A DNA stretch of 64,000 nt from Panaeolus papilionaceus. Taxonomy: Eukaryota; Basidiomycota; Agaricomycetes; Agaricales. The notes beneath the pieces are model-generated. The model was not told the origin of the DNA, did no database searches, and worked only from the letters and a program-made list of their open reading frames with translations. How positions within the stretch are numbered: position 1 is the first letter of the stretch; each line of letters starts with the position of its first letter. The position numbers and the translations under genes were made by a program. Positions 10,745-22,587 of the stretch are shown one piece after another. Location: contig JADNRZ010000019.1 in assembly GCA_015501605.1 (NCBI GenBank), positions 806,001 to 870,000 on the forward strand, in the 5' to 3' direction.

Positions 10745-11347
10745 AAAGAAAAGTTATCTTCTAAAAGATATTCTGGGAATCTTCTCGGCTGGAAGATTCA
10801 TTAATTTTTCCTTTCATCCCAACTTGGGACATTTGCTAAGTGCCTTTTGTCTCGGTTATCATGGGTTAGCTAAGTTGAGGATACGGGAGCCCCCGGTGTC
10901 CGGGCATTTAAGACACATAACAAAGCCATCTCGGCCGCTCGTTTTCTGAATTTGTATAATTTCTCTAATCTTATATAAATATGATGTCGTCATCAACTAT
11001 CATTGAGTTGTGCCAGGGATTTGGTTCATAGGTGTAGGCGCCCATTAGCATTCACAGGCGCGTTAGATACAATACATATATATATTCATGTCCGTAATTA
11101 AGAAGAATATATATATGTCCAAGAGATCTAGATAGAGGTACAAGTGCAAACAAATGCGGAAGAAAGGATAGCATACTTAGTTGATTAAATTCTGTACAAT
11201 TAAAATATTTCCCCAGATTGCAAGAAGTGTATATATTTATGGGAAATGGGTGTACATGTGCATGCAAAAAAAGTTATTAATGGTGACGGCGCGAAGAGAA
11301 AGAATGTGATGATCGATGCTTGTCTGTAAGGCTATAGAGATATGAAG
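10745..11347. other. Left subterminal region of the transposon
   Basis: AT-rich, with clustered AATCTTC-type words in its first 60 bp. I see no gene. The nearest coding stop is at 11348 on the minus strand. Confidence 0.4.
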
Positions 11348-13416
11348 TTAGCTCGGGTCAAAGGATGAAGAGGTAACGTATACGTACTCGGACAAGGCAT
11401 TATAAAACGACCAAAGATCAAGCTTGACCGAAGCGTTAGGTTTGACATCAAATGCACCGCGATCGGGGAATTTGGATAACCAATCCTCGTCGTATACCTC
11501 TGTGGGGAGACCAGTTGGAAAGCTACCAGGTTCATCACGGATACCTTGGTCGGATGCAACTGGGGGGGCGCGAAAGTGAGCAGGGTGTCCACGCTGGCCA
11601 AATCCAGACTTTGCCTTGATTGAAAGATACAATGTGTCGAGGCCGTGAAGAACATGCGTCATCACAGAAGAACGCCAGAGCGGCTTGACAACATAACACG
11701 TTCCACAACTGGGATTGCTGTCTGATTCGTCACCGGACATGGCACTCCAGTCTAACGCCTTCATCGTGGGTTCAAATTGTTGGAGGTGCGGGTGATGTTT
11801 AACGGTGAAGTAACGTCTCGTGAACAGCTGCAAGGATGTCAGCTCTATGATGACGGGGAGAAATGTGATATGCATGTACGTACTCCTCTCTGTCGCTTCT
11901 GCCTCCGATCATGCTGGACGATAGACTGCTGTTGGTGTTGAGGAAGCAGCTTTCGTTTGTACTCCTTGTGCAAAGACGCGACGCGCACGAGAAACCGTTT
12001 CTGTATCGTTTCCAACTCCGTTATGTCCAATCTATAGTGTTTAACAAAGTCTCTGGCAAAGACACGCGCTGCTGATTGATTCCATGCGCACAAGTAAGAG
12101 CTGCCATAGAGAACCATACGAAAGTTATCGACGTCGCAACAAGAAATCGGATCGTCAGGGTTTCGGTTTGACCAGCGGAGGGCAAATGAATCGGCCTCAT
12201 CTATATCCACCATAACATCCCGACTAAATGCATTGCTCCTAACGAGGCGGTCAAGATGATCGCGGATATCCGACTACATTGATCAGAAAAAGAAGGTGGA
12301 CATTGTAAGTAACCTAAGAAGCTTACCTTGAGCTGATTTTCTTCCGCTTTATTGCGTTTCTGATAAGGAACATACGGCGCAGAGACAGGTGTTGCTTGAC
12401 GTCTGCTCCTGTTGGGCTGGTTATTCGTTAATGGCTGAGGGCGACCTGCGGAAACACCATTGCGTGTGACGGGTGTTGAGTGGTCGTAGTCACGAGAGCG
12501 GTAATCGGAGCGGGCCCTAGAGTATCGGAAGCAGGAACGAGAACGAGATTGAGGGAGATGACGACCGCGGGAGGGGGAACGGGAACGAGGGCGATGGCGA
12601 TGACGACCGCGGGAGGGAGAACGGGAACGAGGGCGATGGCGATGACGACCGCGGGAGGGAGAACGAGAACGAGGGCGATGACGACCGCGGAAGGGGGAAC
12701 GAGAACGAGAACGAGAACGAGAACGAGAACGAGAACGAGAACGAGAACGAGAACGAGAACGAGAACGAGAACGAGAACGAGAACGAGAATGAAAGCGAGG
12801 ACGAGAACGGGAACGGGAACGAGGATGAGAATGAGGATGAGAATGAGGATGAGAATGAGGATGGGAACAAGAACGGGAACGAGTACGAGTACGAGAATGA
12901 GACAGCGAGATTCTGTCAGGCGAATTAGGCCGGCCAGTGGAGGGTGGGGAGCGTGAAGATGAACGGTCATTTCTGTCAGGTCCATCGCCTCCTGCCAAGG
13001 ACCTGATGTCACATGCGGCTCCAAAACGTTGGTTGAATGAGTGCGTGATGTGTATGGCGGAAGGAGAATACGGCTGTTGAACTGAGCTTTGAGGATGTAA
13101 AGCTTCGGTTTGGGATGATACAATCGACGGCCTTCTAGACCTGTGGCGTGGTATATGTGTAGAAGCAGAATGCTCTATGCATATGGGTCTTGATTGTAAG
13201 ATATAGTTTCTGGAGAACAAAAAAATGATTCTCACCAGAGAGGGTCAAACCCGACTTATCTCCAGGAGTACGATAGTTCCAATGTTCAGGCATGGGGATG
13301 ATCAAGTCGGAAAGGTGGTTGCAATGTTCTTCGAAAGTTCGCGCAGTGTGTACGAGAGTCGGGAGGCTGGAAGCTTGCGGAGGGTGTAAAATGAAAGAGG
13401 TGCAAGTTCTAGCCAT
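11348..13416 (-). CDS. RS-repeat protein of unknown function (transposon cargo)
   Basis: My model has four exons: 13416-13236, 13174-12327, 12273-11884 and 11827-11348, 633 codons in frame. The N-terminal exon reads MARTCTSFILHPPQASSLPT. Exon 2 holds a long Arg/Ser domain: an SR dipeptide run encoded by a (GAACGA)n array, then repeats of SRSPSRGRHR. The last exons carry a conserved-looking globular part (LDRLVRSNAFSRDVMVD ... MKALDWSAMSGDESD). I associate the GMSSDESD-like phrase with an expanded family of Agaricomycete unknown proteins. RS domains usually mediate nuclear RNA/protein contacts. A nucleic-acid role for the transposon is inference. The start and first intron are uncertain. Confidence 0.6.
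12697..12789 (-). repeat. (GAACGA)n microsatellite encoding Ser-Arg repeats
   Basis: About 15 copies of the hexamer lie in tandem inside exon 2 of the RS gene. Related 'gaacgag' and 'gaatgagga' variants flank it. It encodes alternating Ser-Arg. The length is a multiple of three, so expansion would not shift the frame. Confidence 0.9.
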
Positions 13417-13723
13417 GATCATATTTATATATAATTCATCCGAGTAAAATAATGAATACGCACTGACATTGTCTGCATGAAAGGCGGGGTTGCAACACGC
13501 ATTACGATAAAGCAAATGTGATGATGTGAAATATGTGAGGGGGGCTGCAGGGCGAATGCTTCCGAATTAGATCATGTAACAAAAACGAGTACTTCAAATG
13601 ATCAAGGGCTCACAAGATATTATGAATTAGTGTTGTATTAAGTCCCCGTAAAATGTATATGAAAAAGGACACAAGCAGAACTCTTCGACGAAGTACCCAT
13701 GACCATTACCCTCTAGATGTGGG

Positions 13724-16700
13724 TTAAGACGAGAGGGACATGGAATGTTGACTGGCAATGCTTTTCATAAAGGCCTCATTTCTTTCCGTAACACCGTCTA
13801 CGAATTTGTAGATGTTGGCTATCCTTATCGTCCTTTTGGCCCTGATCCACGAGCGCCAATCGTTTCTCGACTTGGGTTGCAGTCCCTGCTCGATCTCCGT
13901 TATAACAAGAAGAAACAGCTCTTCGTCCACTTCCGTCCACTGGGTCCAATCATTCTTGTTTCTTGACTCGTACCAAGCTGTTAGGGGGGGTAACCACGAG
14001 ACAAGTTTCAGCTGATTTGCTTGAGCTACAGACGATTTGGAGTAAGACAAGGGAACTGCGGCTTGATGGTCAACCTACTCACCAGTTTCCATTCTGTAAG
14101 TCCCAATTAAAAGTTGTACCTCATAGTCTGAGAGGTCATCATCCATGTAGACAAGTCCCGGTCTTTCTGACGAGAATATCTGACCTTCGTGGTGCACGCG
14201 CACTTCTGACGACGGACCGTTGGCGATGGCATCAAACGTGAGGTATTGTCGAGCTATTCTCGCAATCAACCCCCCTTTGAGCAACGCCGCACGCCCGAAA
14301 GGGCGTGATAGCAACCGCTCAGCACTGAGCTTGTAGGCTTCATAGTCGTCCTGAGTGTAAACACGATTGTGAGGGTTAAGATATAAAAACCCTTCACTCC
14401 GAGGGAGAAAATGTAGGCGTGGTTTTGAAGACGTAGGTGGCACACGCAATAAGGTATGAAATGCGACACCCCGGTCCATCAACACTTTTGAGAGGGTTAA
14501 CGAAGTATGATTTCGGTTTTGACAGAGCAGACGCATGACAAGAAGTGCTGCTGTTGCTCCTTTGACTCCGAGGAGCCAGTCTACCGAGGACGAGTGGGTG
14601 TGAACGAAAACAAATAGGTTGCAGTCGACTCGAACAAAAAATTTGCTCAAATCATGTATCCCCGCAAGATAAAGGCGGTTAGATGGATTGAGGTCATCAA
14701 GATCGGGGTCGACAGGAATGGCCTTCATGAGCTGGCTGATAAAGCGAGTGATGGCAACTTTATCATTGCTAGAGACAAGGAAACCACTGGCATTCGGAAA
14801 ACCGACAAGTTTCATTGCAACTTCCCAAGACATGTCGCCATTAGTGTGGTGTGTAGCATCCAGAACTGGCGTGTAGCCATATGTGGAAGCCATATGCTGG
14901 ACGATGTCAATGTACGAGATGCCCTCAGTAGTGTCCGGGTCGGAGTTGCAAGATGTTTGGACAAAGCATGTCTGAACTTCCAGTGCATGGAAGTCTGTTG
15001 TCACCACCATATCGCCAGGAGGGGCCGGTTGAGAGGAGTCCATATGTCTGTAGGGAGATGATGCGATGACGTTTTCAGGGCCCACTGTAGACCTTTCTGG
15101 TGAATGTGGGGTACCGTACACCTCATTCCATAGATCTTCTGGGCTTTGGTCATCCTCTGATCCGCTGACATCACTGTCGTCGGTTTCCAATGCTGGGCGA
15201 GTATCATTTACATCGTCAAAATGTTCGTAGAGATCCCATTCGGGAGTTTCGGGATAGGCATTGAAGCGGCGAGTAAATGCAGGCTTTTTAAAAAACGAGT
15301 GCAGTACATCCTCTTGATTTCGTCGATTGATGCGAATCCGAGCATACAAGCTTTTTCCACCAGTGACAACCTTTTTCCATCGATAAACCACTGCTCGCTT
15401 CTTGGATGGATTTCTCTCTCTTGCTAAGCGTCGAGACCGTTCCTGCACAGTCTCACAGCGATCGAGCTCTACTTGTCGCTTTTTTTGAGAAGAAAAAAAG
15501 TGGGTCCAATGTTCATAGAGTTGTTCACCCTGGAAATCACCTCTGTCCAACATCTGTGGCCATGGGTAGCATGATCGAGAACGTTTCAGCCGAGCTTGCA
15601 CCTCACAGCGCGCAACTGCTGCCTGTAACATGGCAATGGTGGATTCTCTCCCTTCGGCTGTTACCATGGACGGTAATCTTGCCAAATCGTCGTCCCCGAT
15701 TGCATTGCAAAAGTATTGGAAGGTTGAGGTGTTCAGGTCATGCACTCTGAGCATCTTTTGGATTTGACTTCCTATTGCATTTAGCTCGGAGTTGAGATAA
15801 TGGACCATGATGACGCCTTTTACTTCTGGAGTTGAATCACGAAACAGCTCGTTGAGAGCTTCATTGATCATGGATTGAGGGGGGATCAAGTTGCGGAAGT
15901 GACGATGATTTTGTAACCACTGCTCCTCCTTCGCATCAAAGAGGAACCAGACGGGGATGTTGTGCTTGAGGAACCAATCTATTGAGGCATACTCGGCATC
16001 ACTTTTAGACATTCTGAGGATGATTCCGTTACGGGGGACAGTGCGGTCGAAATCACAGACAACAGAATTGTTGAGGCCTTCTAGCCATGAATGATCGGCT
16101 CCATCCTTTCGCAGACATGTGTACCACGGTGCGACTGAATCCTTCGCCTTGCGTTCACGGTTGTGATGAGGGTGTTGCGACATGCAAATCAGGTATGAGA
16201 GGAGTCCCATCCAAACGACAAACCAGTCGCGGGACGTTCGCGCCCGGGAGCTGACCGCACTGAGACTTTTGAGGGTATGTGAGTAGCCAAGATCTGAGGG
16301 TGGTGGTGGGGTTTCTCCTGGTATCTTGTAGGCCAGGCGAATAGCGTGACAGGCCTGTAGGATGTTATCCTCAGCAGCTTTCCATGCAACAGCATCATCA
16401 GAAGTTATCTTGAAACGTTTTTCGTACAGTCCTGCTCTAGTTTGGACGTCCGTTTCTTCGATTTTTGGTTTCCAGCATAGAGATCGGAATGGATGGGAAA
16501 GGAAGGAGGGGCTGAGCGGCATGAATCCAATCCAGCCCCACGAGGAACTCCACCATACGGGCTGGTCAAAATCCTGTGCCTTCAGGTTTCTCTCTTGGTG
16601 GTTGTAAAATGGTGAGGTGAGAGATGGTGGCTCTGCAGGTAGAATAACGTCGCGGCGGATCGAGTTTGGTGAGACAAAAATCCTTCCATTCGAGATGACA

Positions 16701-16837
16701 ACTGAACCGTTTTGAGCCCAGTTAATTGACAATAATTCGTGGTGGCTCATTGAAATAGTAGGGTTTCGGAAACAAGCAAGGTTGGTTTTATTAAAAGATG
16801 CAGAAATCTGTACTGGATCGCCAAATACAAGATTCAA
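13724..16837 (-). CDS. 1018-aa protein of unknown function (transposon cargo)
   Basis: There are two exons, 16837-14083 and 14025-13724, joined across a 57-nt GT..AG intron to give 1019 codons. The true start may be the internal Met of MSHHELLSINWAQNGSV (about 16750), because the first 29 residues overlap a short repeat (16809-16835). I recognise no catalytic motif. Visible segments are an N-terminal beta-rich part, Trp-rich WWSSSWGWIGFMPLSPSFL, a central NIPVWFLFDAKEEQW phrase, a basic linker near RRLARERNPSKKRAVVYRWK, an acidic stretch, and a C-terminal globular part. I associate the NIPVWF-type phrase with a large family of Agaricomycete 'hypothetical proteins'. The function is unknown. 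Confidence 0.7.
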
Positions 16838-17600
16838 GGCAAGGTTTAATAATTAAGACGCGGTTCGACTGTGCTTCCCTTCAAAGAAATCTGTATTGGA
16901 TAGCCAAATACACGACTTCAAAATGTAGGGTGGGAGAGGAATGAGAAAAGACGGTGTCTGTACTGGCTGGCCAAATACACGACAGGACTTGGTTGGATGA
17001 ACTGAAGCAGTTATAATTATGTCGTGTCAAGAAGGAATCACATGTCATGTGATCGTCTTTGAGATGGCTTACATAACGTCGACCGGCCACATCCGGTTAC
17101 CTCGGTTGAGAAGGAAATTCAACTGGCAGAATCCTGCCTCCTCATCGTCACACATACATCAGGCTTTGCTCTGACATTGCGTTAGGCTAACCAGCGCATG
17201 TCATTAGCGAGGTACTGCATGGCTTACAACTATAATGTATCTATCTACTTGTCCCGGTGTTGCGTTTGGCCATCCAGCGCACATCTTGGTCAAACCTGGA
17301 TAGTTCATGTATATATGCACTTTTGCTTTGGCGTTGCGTTAGGCTATCCAGCGCACATCATTAGCAAGATTGTTAACTCCTTGCTGCAATATTCGGGATT
17401 CAATGGTACAAATACTGTGTTTGGCCATCCGGCACACATCTCAATACGTGTCGATGCTGCGTTAGGCCACCCAGCGTACGCATCTGCATAGTGCCAGAGA
17501 AGACAACAATATCAGCTGTAGCACATCCCATCATTTATGATCTGAGGCGACATGCTTTCCCTTCAAATGCTGGGTTTGGCCAACCAACTCACATTTCGGA
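16809..17600. repeat. Nine interspersed ~25-bp repeats in two inverted groups
   Basis: Three copies at 16809-16835, 16891-16916 and 16958-16983 read CTGTAxTGGxTxGCCAAATA. Six copies at about 17178-17203, 17258-17284, 17335-17360, 17415-17440, 17457-17482 and 17569-17592 read TGCGTTTGGCCATCCAGCG with variations. The first group is the reverse complement of the second (shared core TTTGGCCAxCCAG). Spacing is irregular (about 40-115 bp). They fill the gap between the 1018-aa gene and the WD40 gene, where no other gene is visible. Confidence 0.75.
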
Positions 17601-17868
17601 GGCCTGATGAACCTCTGGTTACCAAGAGACCCAGGGAAGCCTCCGTGGCCACACCATTCAACCAATAAGATCCGCCTCTTCTTCCTTCAAAATTATGGTC
17701 ACATTTCACTGTACATATAATTGTCAAGTCGTACGTAGAGTGTTTCACAAAAAGTTTGATACACGCATTCATCTACATATATCTTTCTTTTCTAAGCTTT
17801 CTAAACCCGTTTATTATTTTGTAGAAGAAAAGGGAGTTGCATAGAAGGGACATGAAGACAACGTGGAA

Positions 17869-20782
17869 TCACGACTGTTCGTATTGTGGCTGGCCCATGC
17901 TGACAGTCACTGGAACTCGTAAAAGCCGTCCAGCGCTGTCGGAAATAGTGTGGTATGTCGTCTTCGGCGATGGCATTGCAAGAGCGGGGATACTGTTCAG
18001 AGCTGTCGAGGCGCCTTGTACACGTTGTTCTTCGCACTGCCCTTTTTGATCGGGGGTGTTCACTGGGCTCAGGATTGGAGTGGAATGGAGAATGGTGTTG
18101 GGGTTGAACGACACTGGACTGGGGAAAGAGATGGGATCAAGCAAAAGTCCGATGGGCGCACCCCAGGGTGGAGCACTCTCAGCATCATCATCGTCTGAAA
18201 GCTTGAATCGAACGCCGATCTGGCCTTGTTCGTCACTGCTCTCTGCCACGGGCGAGCTTTGATCATTTTCTGTGCTCGTTGCACCCTCTTCGCGTTTATT
18301 CCCAGATAGAAGGATGGAAGGGCTGTCGGCGCAGCCCCCCTCTGCCACACTGTCCTCAGGTAAACCCGGACGCCGCTTTAGAACGGATTTGACCAGGCTA
18401 CTTGGCCTGTCGTATGAATCTGGAGTAAAATACCTTGTGCGTGAGTTTGTTTCGTTAGCACTCTGAGAGCCGAGATTAACAATGTAATCCAGATCATCTC
18501 CCTCGGATGCCTCTGATCGCGAAGTCTTCTTTTGTCCAGGTACCAGCCGGCCTGATGCAATGTTTGCCTGGAGAAATAAACCCATAAAGGCGTTAAACGG
18601 AGCCCGGCTCTCTCGCAGGAAATAGCTTGCACTTTTTTTCAGAGTCGTGGAGACCTTGGATTGGTACTTGGTCGCTTGGTCTGAAAGTGTTGCCATATCG
18701 TCTTGGCCCCGTTTTTCAACATTTGCATTCACAGAGGATCCGGGTATCTCAACCAACGGGGAGATGAGTACAGTTGGTGGTGGGGGATAGATGTGGGATG
18801 AAGCGGGGCAGGAAAGGGGATTGTCCGTAACACGATCCTGCTTTGAATCGGGAGGGGTTGGCTTAGTCACAGAGGTGGCGAGACACTCGTCAGTGCGTTT
18901 TGGTGTTTCAATCCCTGACTCAACTGTGAGAGAGTGCGTGCGACTGGAGGAAGGGTGTGAAGGAATGTTGGCATTTTTTGGTCCCGTTGCTTGAGGGGGG
19001 AGGCTTGGGAGTGGCCGTGGTTTGAGGCCTGTCATAGAGACTGAGGGAGCAATGAAATCTGTTGTCGCTCCAAACAGGACAGCGTTATCTAAAATACGAA
19101 TATCGCCCAGAACACCCAGAAGGATTGTAGGTCCCCGCAAGGCTGTTTGTTGGTTGTCCACCGCCAAGTGGAGAACATCGCCTGCTTTGTTTCTTCCAAC
19201 AGCCTGTAGGGGGGAAGGTAAGTGTCAATTCTGTTATGAAGCGGTACGATCACTAACGATGTGATGGTATTCTGGGCAGCTATATATCAGTGGACACATG
19301 ACACAACATCGGCATCAGGGACGTACCTGCAGAGATATTTCCAGGCTGGATTTCCCTCGAAGACCAAGGGATAAAATCATCTATGGGTTTCCAAAGCATT
19401 AGGACACCTTCAAGACTACCAGAGATCAAAGTCTCGTCGTCTACAAACGCCATCCGCATAGTTCTGAAGCATGGTCTACGGCGTGGCGATAAAAATTCAC
19501 GACTTGATGCTACCAAGCTCCCATTCTGAACGCAGAACCAATCGACCCTCTGCCTGCCAAAGCGATACATTGCGACGTATTTTAGATTAGGGGAGAATTT
19601 TGCCCCAGCATAACTGAAAATTCATCAGCATGCCGCCACAAAACCCCGACACCATACTCACAGGGTCTGGTCGCGTCTCCAATTGTTGTCACTTGGGATC
19701 TTCTTCGTCGTCTGTCCCCCCGAGATTGAATGCACACTACATGTTCTTCAGCGGAAGTTTTGTACGTTTCACCAAAATTCATACCTGATCCCCAAACAAC
19801 CTAAATGAGCCACATAAATGAAGTCGTCTTTAATTGCGACATCGCATGGGATGGCATCATTGAGGATATTAGTAACGTCGCCAAGCGGGGGTGCAGCCAA
19901 CCAGTGAACGTCTACTTTACCGCCAACGGCGGGGACTAGTTGCACAGATATCAGTTGTCAAGAAACCCCGTGTCAATGCTCCCACTTACAAGCTATCGGA
20001 TTAACAATGTAGCCGACTTTGTGTGCACAAGCCACCGCCAGACGCCTGCCATCCTTCTCGAACCCTAAGCAATGGATATAATCGTCGATCAATATTCCCG
20101 TATGCAACTCGTCCGACTGAAAATTGTCGTCTCAGATTGCAGTGAAGCTAAAACGATAATTTTTTGGACAATACCTTCCAAATTTCTGCGAGCACAATCT
20201 TGTGTAACACCCCGTTCGGCGCCCCAATAAAAAGCACGTTATCATGTTGAGGGTCCCAAGCTAAGGCTTGCACGGGACCATCCTTTGCGATTTCAATTCG
20301 ACGTAAAGGCGAGCACATTTGATTGTCGAGGCTCCATATCTGCGTCCCAACAAAAAGTCATGATCATCAACTGCGTCACAGAAATCGAAGCTTTATCCAG
20401 GACCCACCTCCGCGTCCCCCTTCTCGTAGCCAAACGCTACAAATTTTGCCGCAACAGACATCTCCATCGCCACTATATCTCCCCTTCCTCCCAGTGCTTC
20501 TTTGCTGGCAATGTTCGTAGAAGGAAATTGCATAGAAACCGTGGATAAATCATGATCACTGGCAAGGCTGTTGTTGGGTAGAGAAGTCATAACAAGTCGT
20601 ATGAGATCTAGAGTTTGTTGAATATTCAAGGTCGTCTGGGAGGGATATGCAGATAGATGGTTGTGGACAATGCGCTGGAGCAAGGAAGTGGTATGCACTT
20701 TGATCGCTCGATAATATCTTAGAATCTGACAGTAAAATCCACAGATCCAGCTCGCCGATGAAACCATGAAGCGACCTTCCAT
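17869..20782 (-). CDS. WD40-repeat protein, 842 aa (transposon cargo)
   Basis: There are eight exons: 20782-20408, 20339-20175, 20116-19990, 19935-19785, 19736-19662, 19613-19327, a 14-nt micro-exon 19271-19258, and 19203-17869. They sum to exactly 843 codons. WD-type phrases appear through the first half: GPVQALAWDPQHDNVLFIGA, CLGFEKDGRRLAVACAHKVG, AGAKFSPNLKYVAMYRFG and MAFVDDETLISGSLEGVLML. These indicate a beta-propeller. The C-terminal 400 residues are Ser/Pro/Asp-rich and probably disordered. No enzyme domain is seen. WD40 proteins are usually scaffolds. The match of exon phases argues this is a functional gene, not a fragment. Whether it was captured from the host is unknown. Confidence 0.75.
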
Positions 20783-21313
20783 TGTCATTGACTTTGTCAA
20801 AGGAAATGGCCATGGGCCATGGGCTCCTAAATTAAAATTTACCGCGCCGCCAACTCTCATAAATCACATTATCACAGCTTGGTATACGTATTCCCCGCGA
20901 GGCATGAAAATAGCATCATCAGGGCTGACATATGTCATGATCATTTCCACAGATAAATTTGTCTTTCATGACTTGATCAGCATACGTCCTTCCCTCTTCC
21001 GCATTCGGCAAGAACACATGTACAGGGCCAACACAAATGCAGGTGTCCAAGTTCAACCTTCAAAGACAATACCTTTGCTCGGAGACAATACCTTAGCTCG
21101 GATACCACTTGCCTAACCTATCAGAAGGCAGCGCAATATGGTTAAGTAGACTGAAACAGTGGCCATGGTTGCTCTAGATCTGTTTAACAATCCGCAACTC
21201 TCCCCTCCAATATCTCAATCACTTCCCCGATGGTACGCCTTAAGACTTTTCTCGTTTTCTCGAACTCATTCTTACTTATAATTGCAATTGCTAGCCCACC
21301 GTCCGTGTCCCTA
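20783..21313. other. Gap between divergent cargo genes
   Basis: This is probably the shared promoter region of the WD40 gene (-) and the small gene starting at 21314 (+). Short frames here are not supported. Confidence 0.35.
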
Positions 21314-21988
21314 ATGCCCGCGGCAGACGTCAACCCAAGCGACAAGTTATCGTATGTCTTCTTCCACTTCATGATCCCATCTGTCATTCTTCGAGTCCCT
21401 CCTTATAATTAACGTCTGTGTAGGGCGGCGTGAAAGGCTACTTGTACCCCTCAAGAGGAGCATCACTCAACCGCCGGATGGAAACGTTTTCCGTTTCGCA
21501 CACCGGTAACTTGAACGACGTGCCTGTCGTCAACGTCAAAAATCATTTTTATAATCCCTGTCGTGTATCCCTCATTTCGTCCACGATTAGCATAGGATCC
21601 GGACGACGCCGTCAATATCTCATTACAGCGTTTTTTGACTCCACATTGGATATCAATCCAACTCTCTACGCTTTGGAACCGATGGTGCAGTGGAGAGGAG
21701 CTCTTGCAGTGGTCTCAACAGGATCCCGCTCAGTCGTTCTATCCCGTCCTGCTGGGTCCCAGCTTGAGATCAAAGAGGTCGTCCGTCTGTCAGTCTTTGT
21801 TATTGTTGCTCATCACATTTGACTCCTGCTCATGATCTCATTTTTTTCTTTAAAATATAGCTTCATGAGACGGATTAAAGATGCTATGGATAAGGAATTA
21901 CCGCTCCCTGAGGCCATTACCGTTAGTACCTATTTTTTCTATCGTTTGCTCGGTCATCATCGCTGACTTTGAGCTCCAGTACGTCTAG
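21314..21988 (+). CDS. Small conserved-looking protein of unknown function (transposon cargo)
   Basis: Starting at MPAADVNPSDKLS, the likely exons are 21314 to about 21357, 21424 to about 21792, an exon from about 21861 (FMRRIKDAMDKELPLPEAI) to about 21918, and a last exon of a few codons ending TAG at 21986-21988. The middle exon is well formed: GGVKGYLYPSRGASLNRR, VPVVNVKNHFYNPCRVSLIS, LEPMVQWRGALAVVS. I recall similar short proteins as unknowns in mushrooms but cannot name a function. The first intron border is uncertain because the best donor (gtatgt) gives the wrong phase and the next (gtcttc) gives the right one. Confidence 0.5.
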
Positions 21989-22587
21989 AACAAGTCAATA
22001 ATCACTTCAGACCTGCTCGTCTCATATATAGGTCCATCATCATCATGATCAATATTATAATCGTTTTTCTTTTACAAATTTTCGGTACATTTGATGAGAG
22101 CTTGTTCTTTTCGATACCTTTGGACTTTGTCAAATTTTTGAAGCCTTTACTGTTCATGATCATGCCAACATTGCGCGACACCTTGCAATTGATGAAACAC
22201 GATTGATGGTCATGAGTCTCATGATCATCATCAATGTCATTTTCCAATGCGACTCTAGATATCCGTGTTTCTTAGTGAGCATAGCTACAGAAACTCTCCC
22301 GATCGGTCCTTTCATGAATCCATACCACAAATGTGAGTTCCGGACCTGAGCTTCCACGTCTGTCAATTTCATGAAAGAACTCGTATATTGACGTTATGAT
22401 TTTTCACAGGAGCACATTCTGCCAAGATACGCCCTTTGATCAGCACGTGTAATATTGTCTTTGAACAAAAGACTCCCTGTTTTCCATGTCATCATGATCT
22501 TCGGCTTTCGAGATTCTCAATCTCGAAGTCAGATGTACATATAACTCACAACTCTCTTTTCATATATACAGATCTGCTCCCTTTCGT

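Noticed and set aside
12428..13123. 231-residue minus-strand frame with a Leu-Val repeat
   Set aside because: Alternate frame of the (GAACGA)n array. The Ser-Arg frame joins in phase with the flanking exons.
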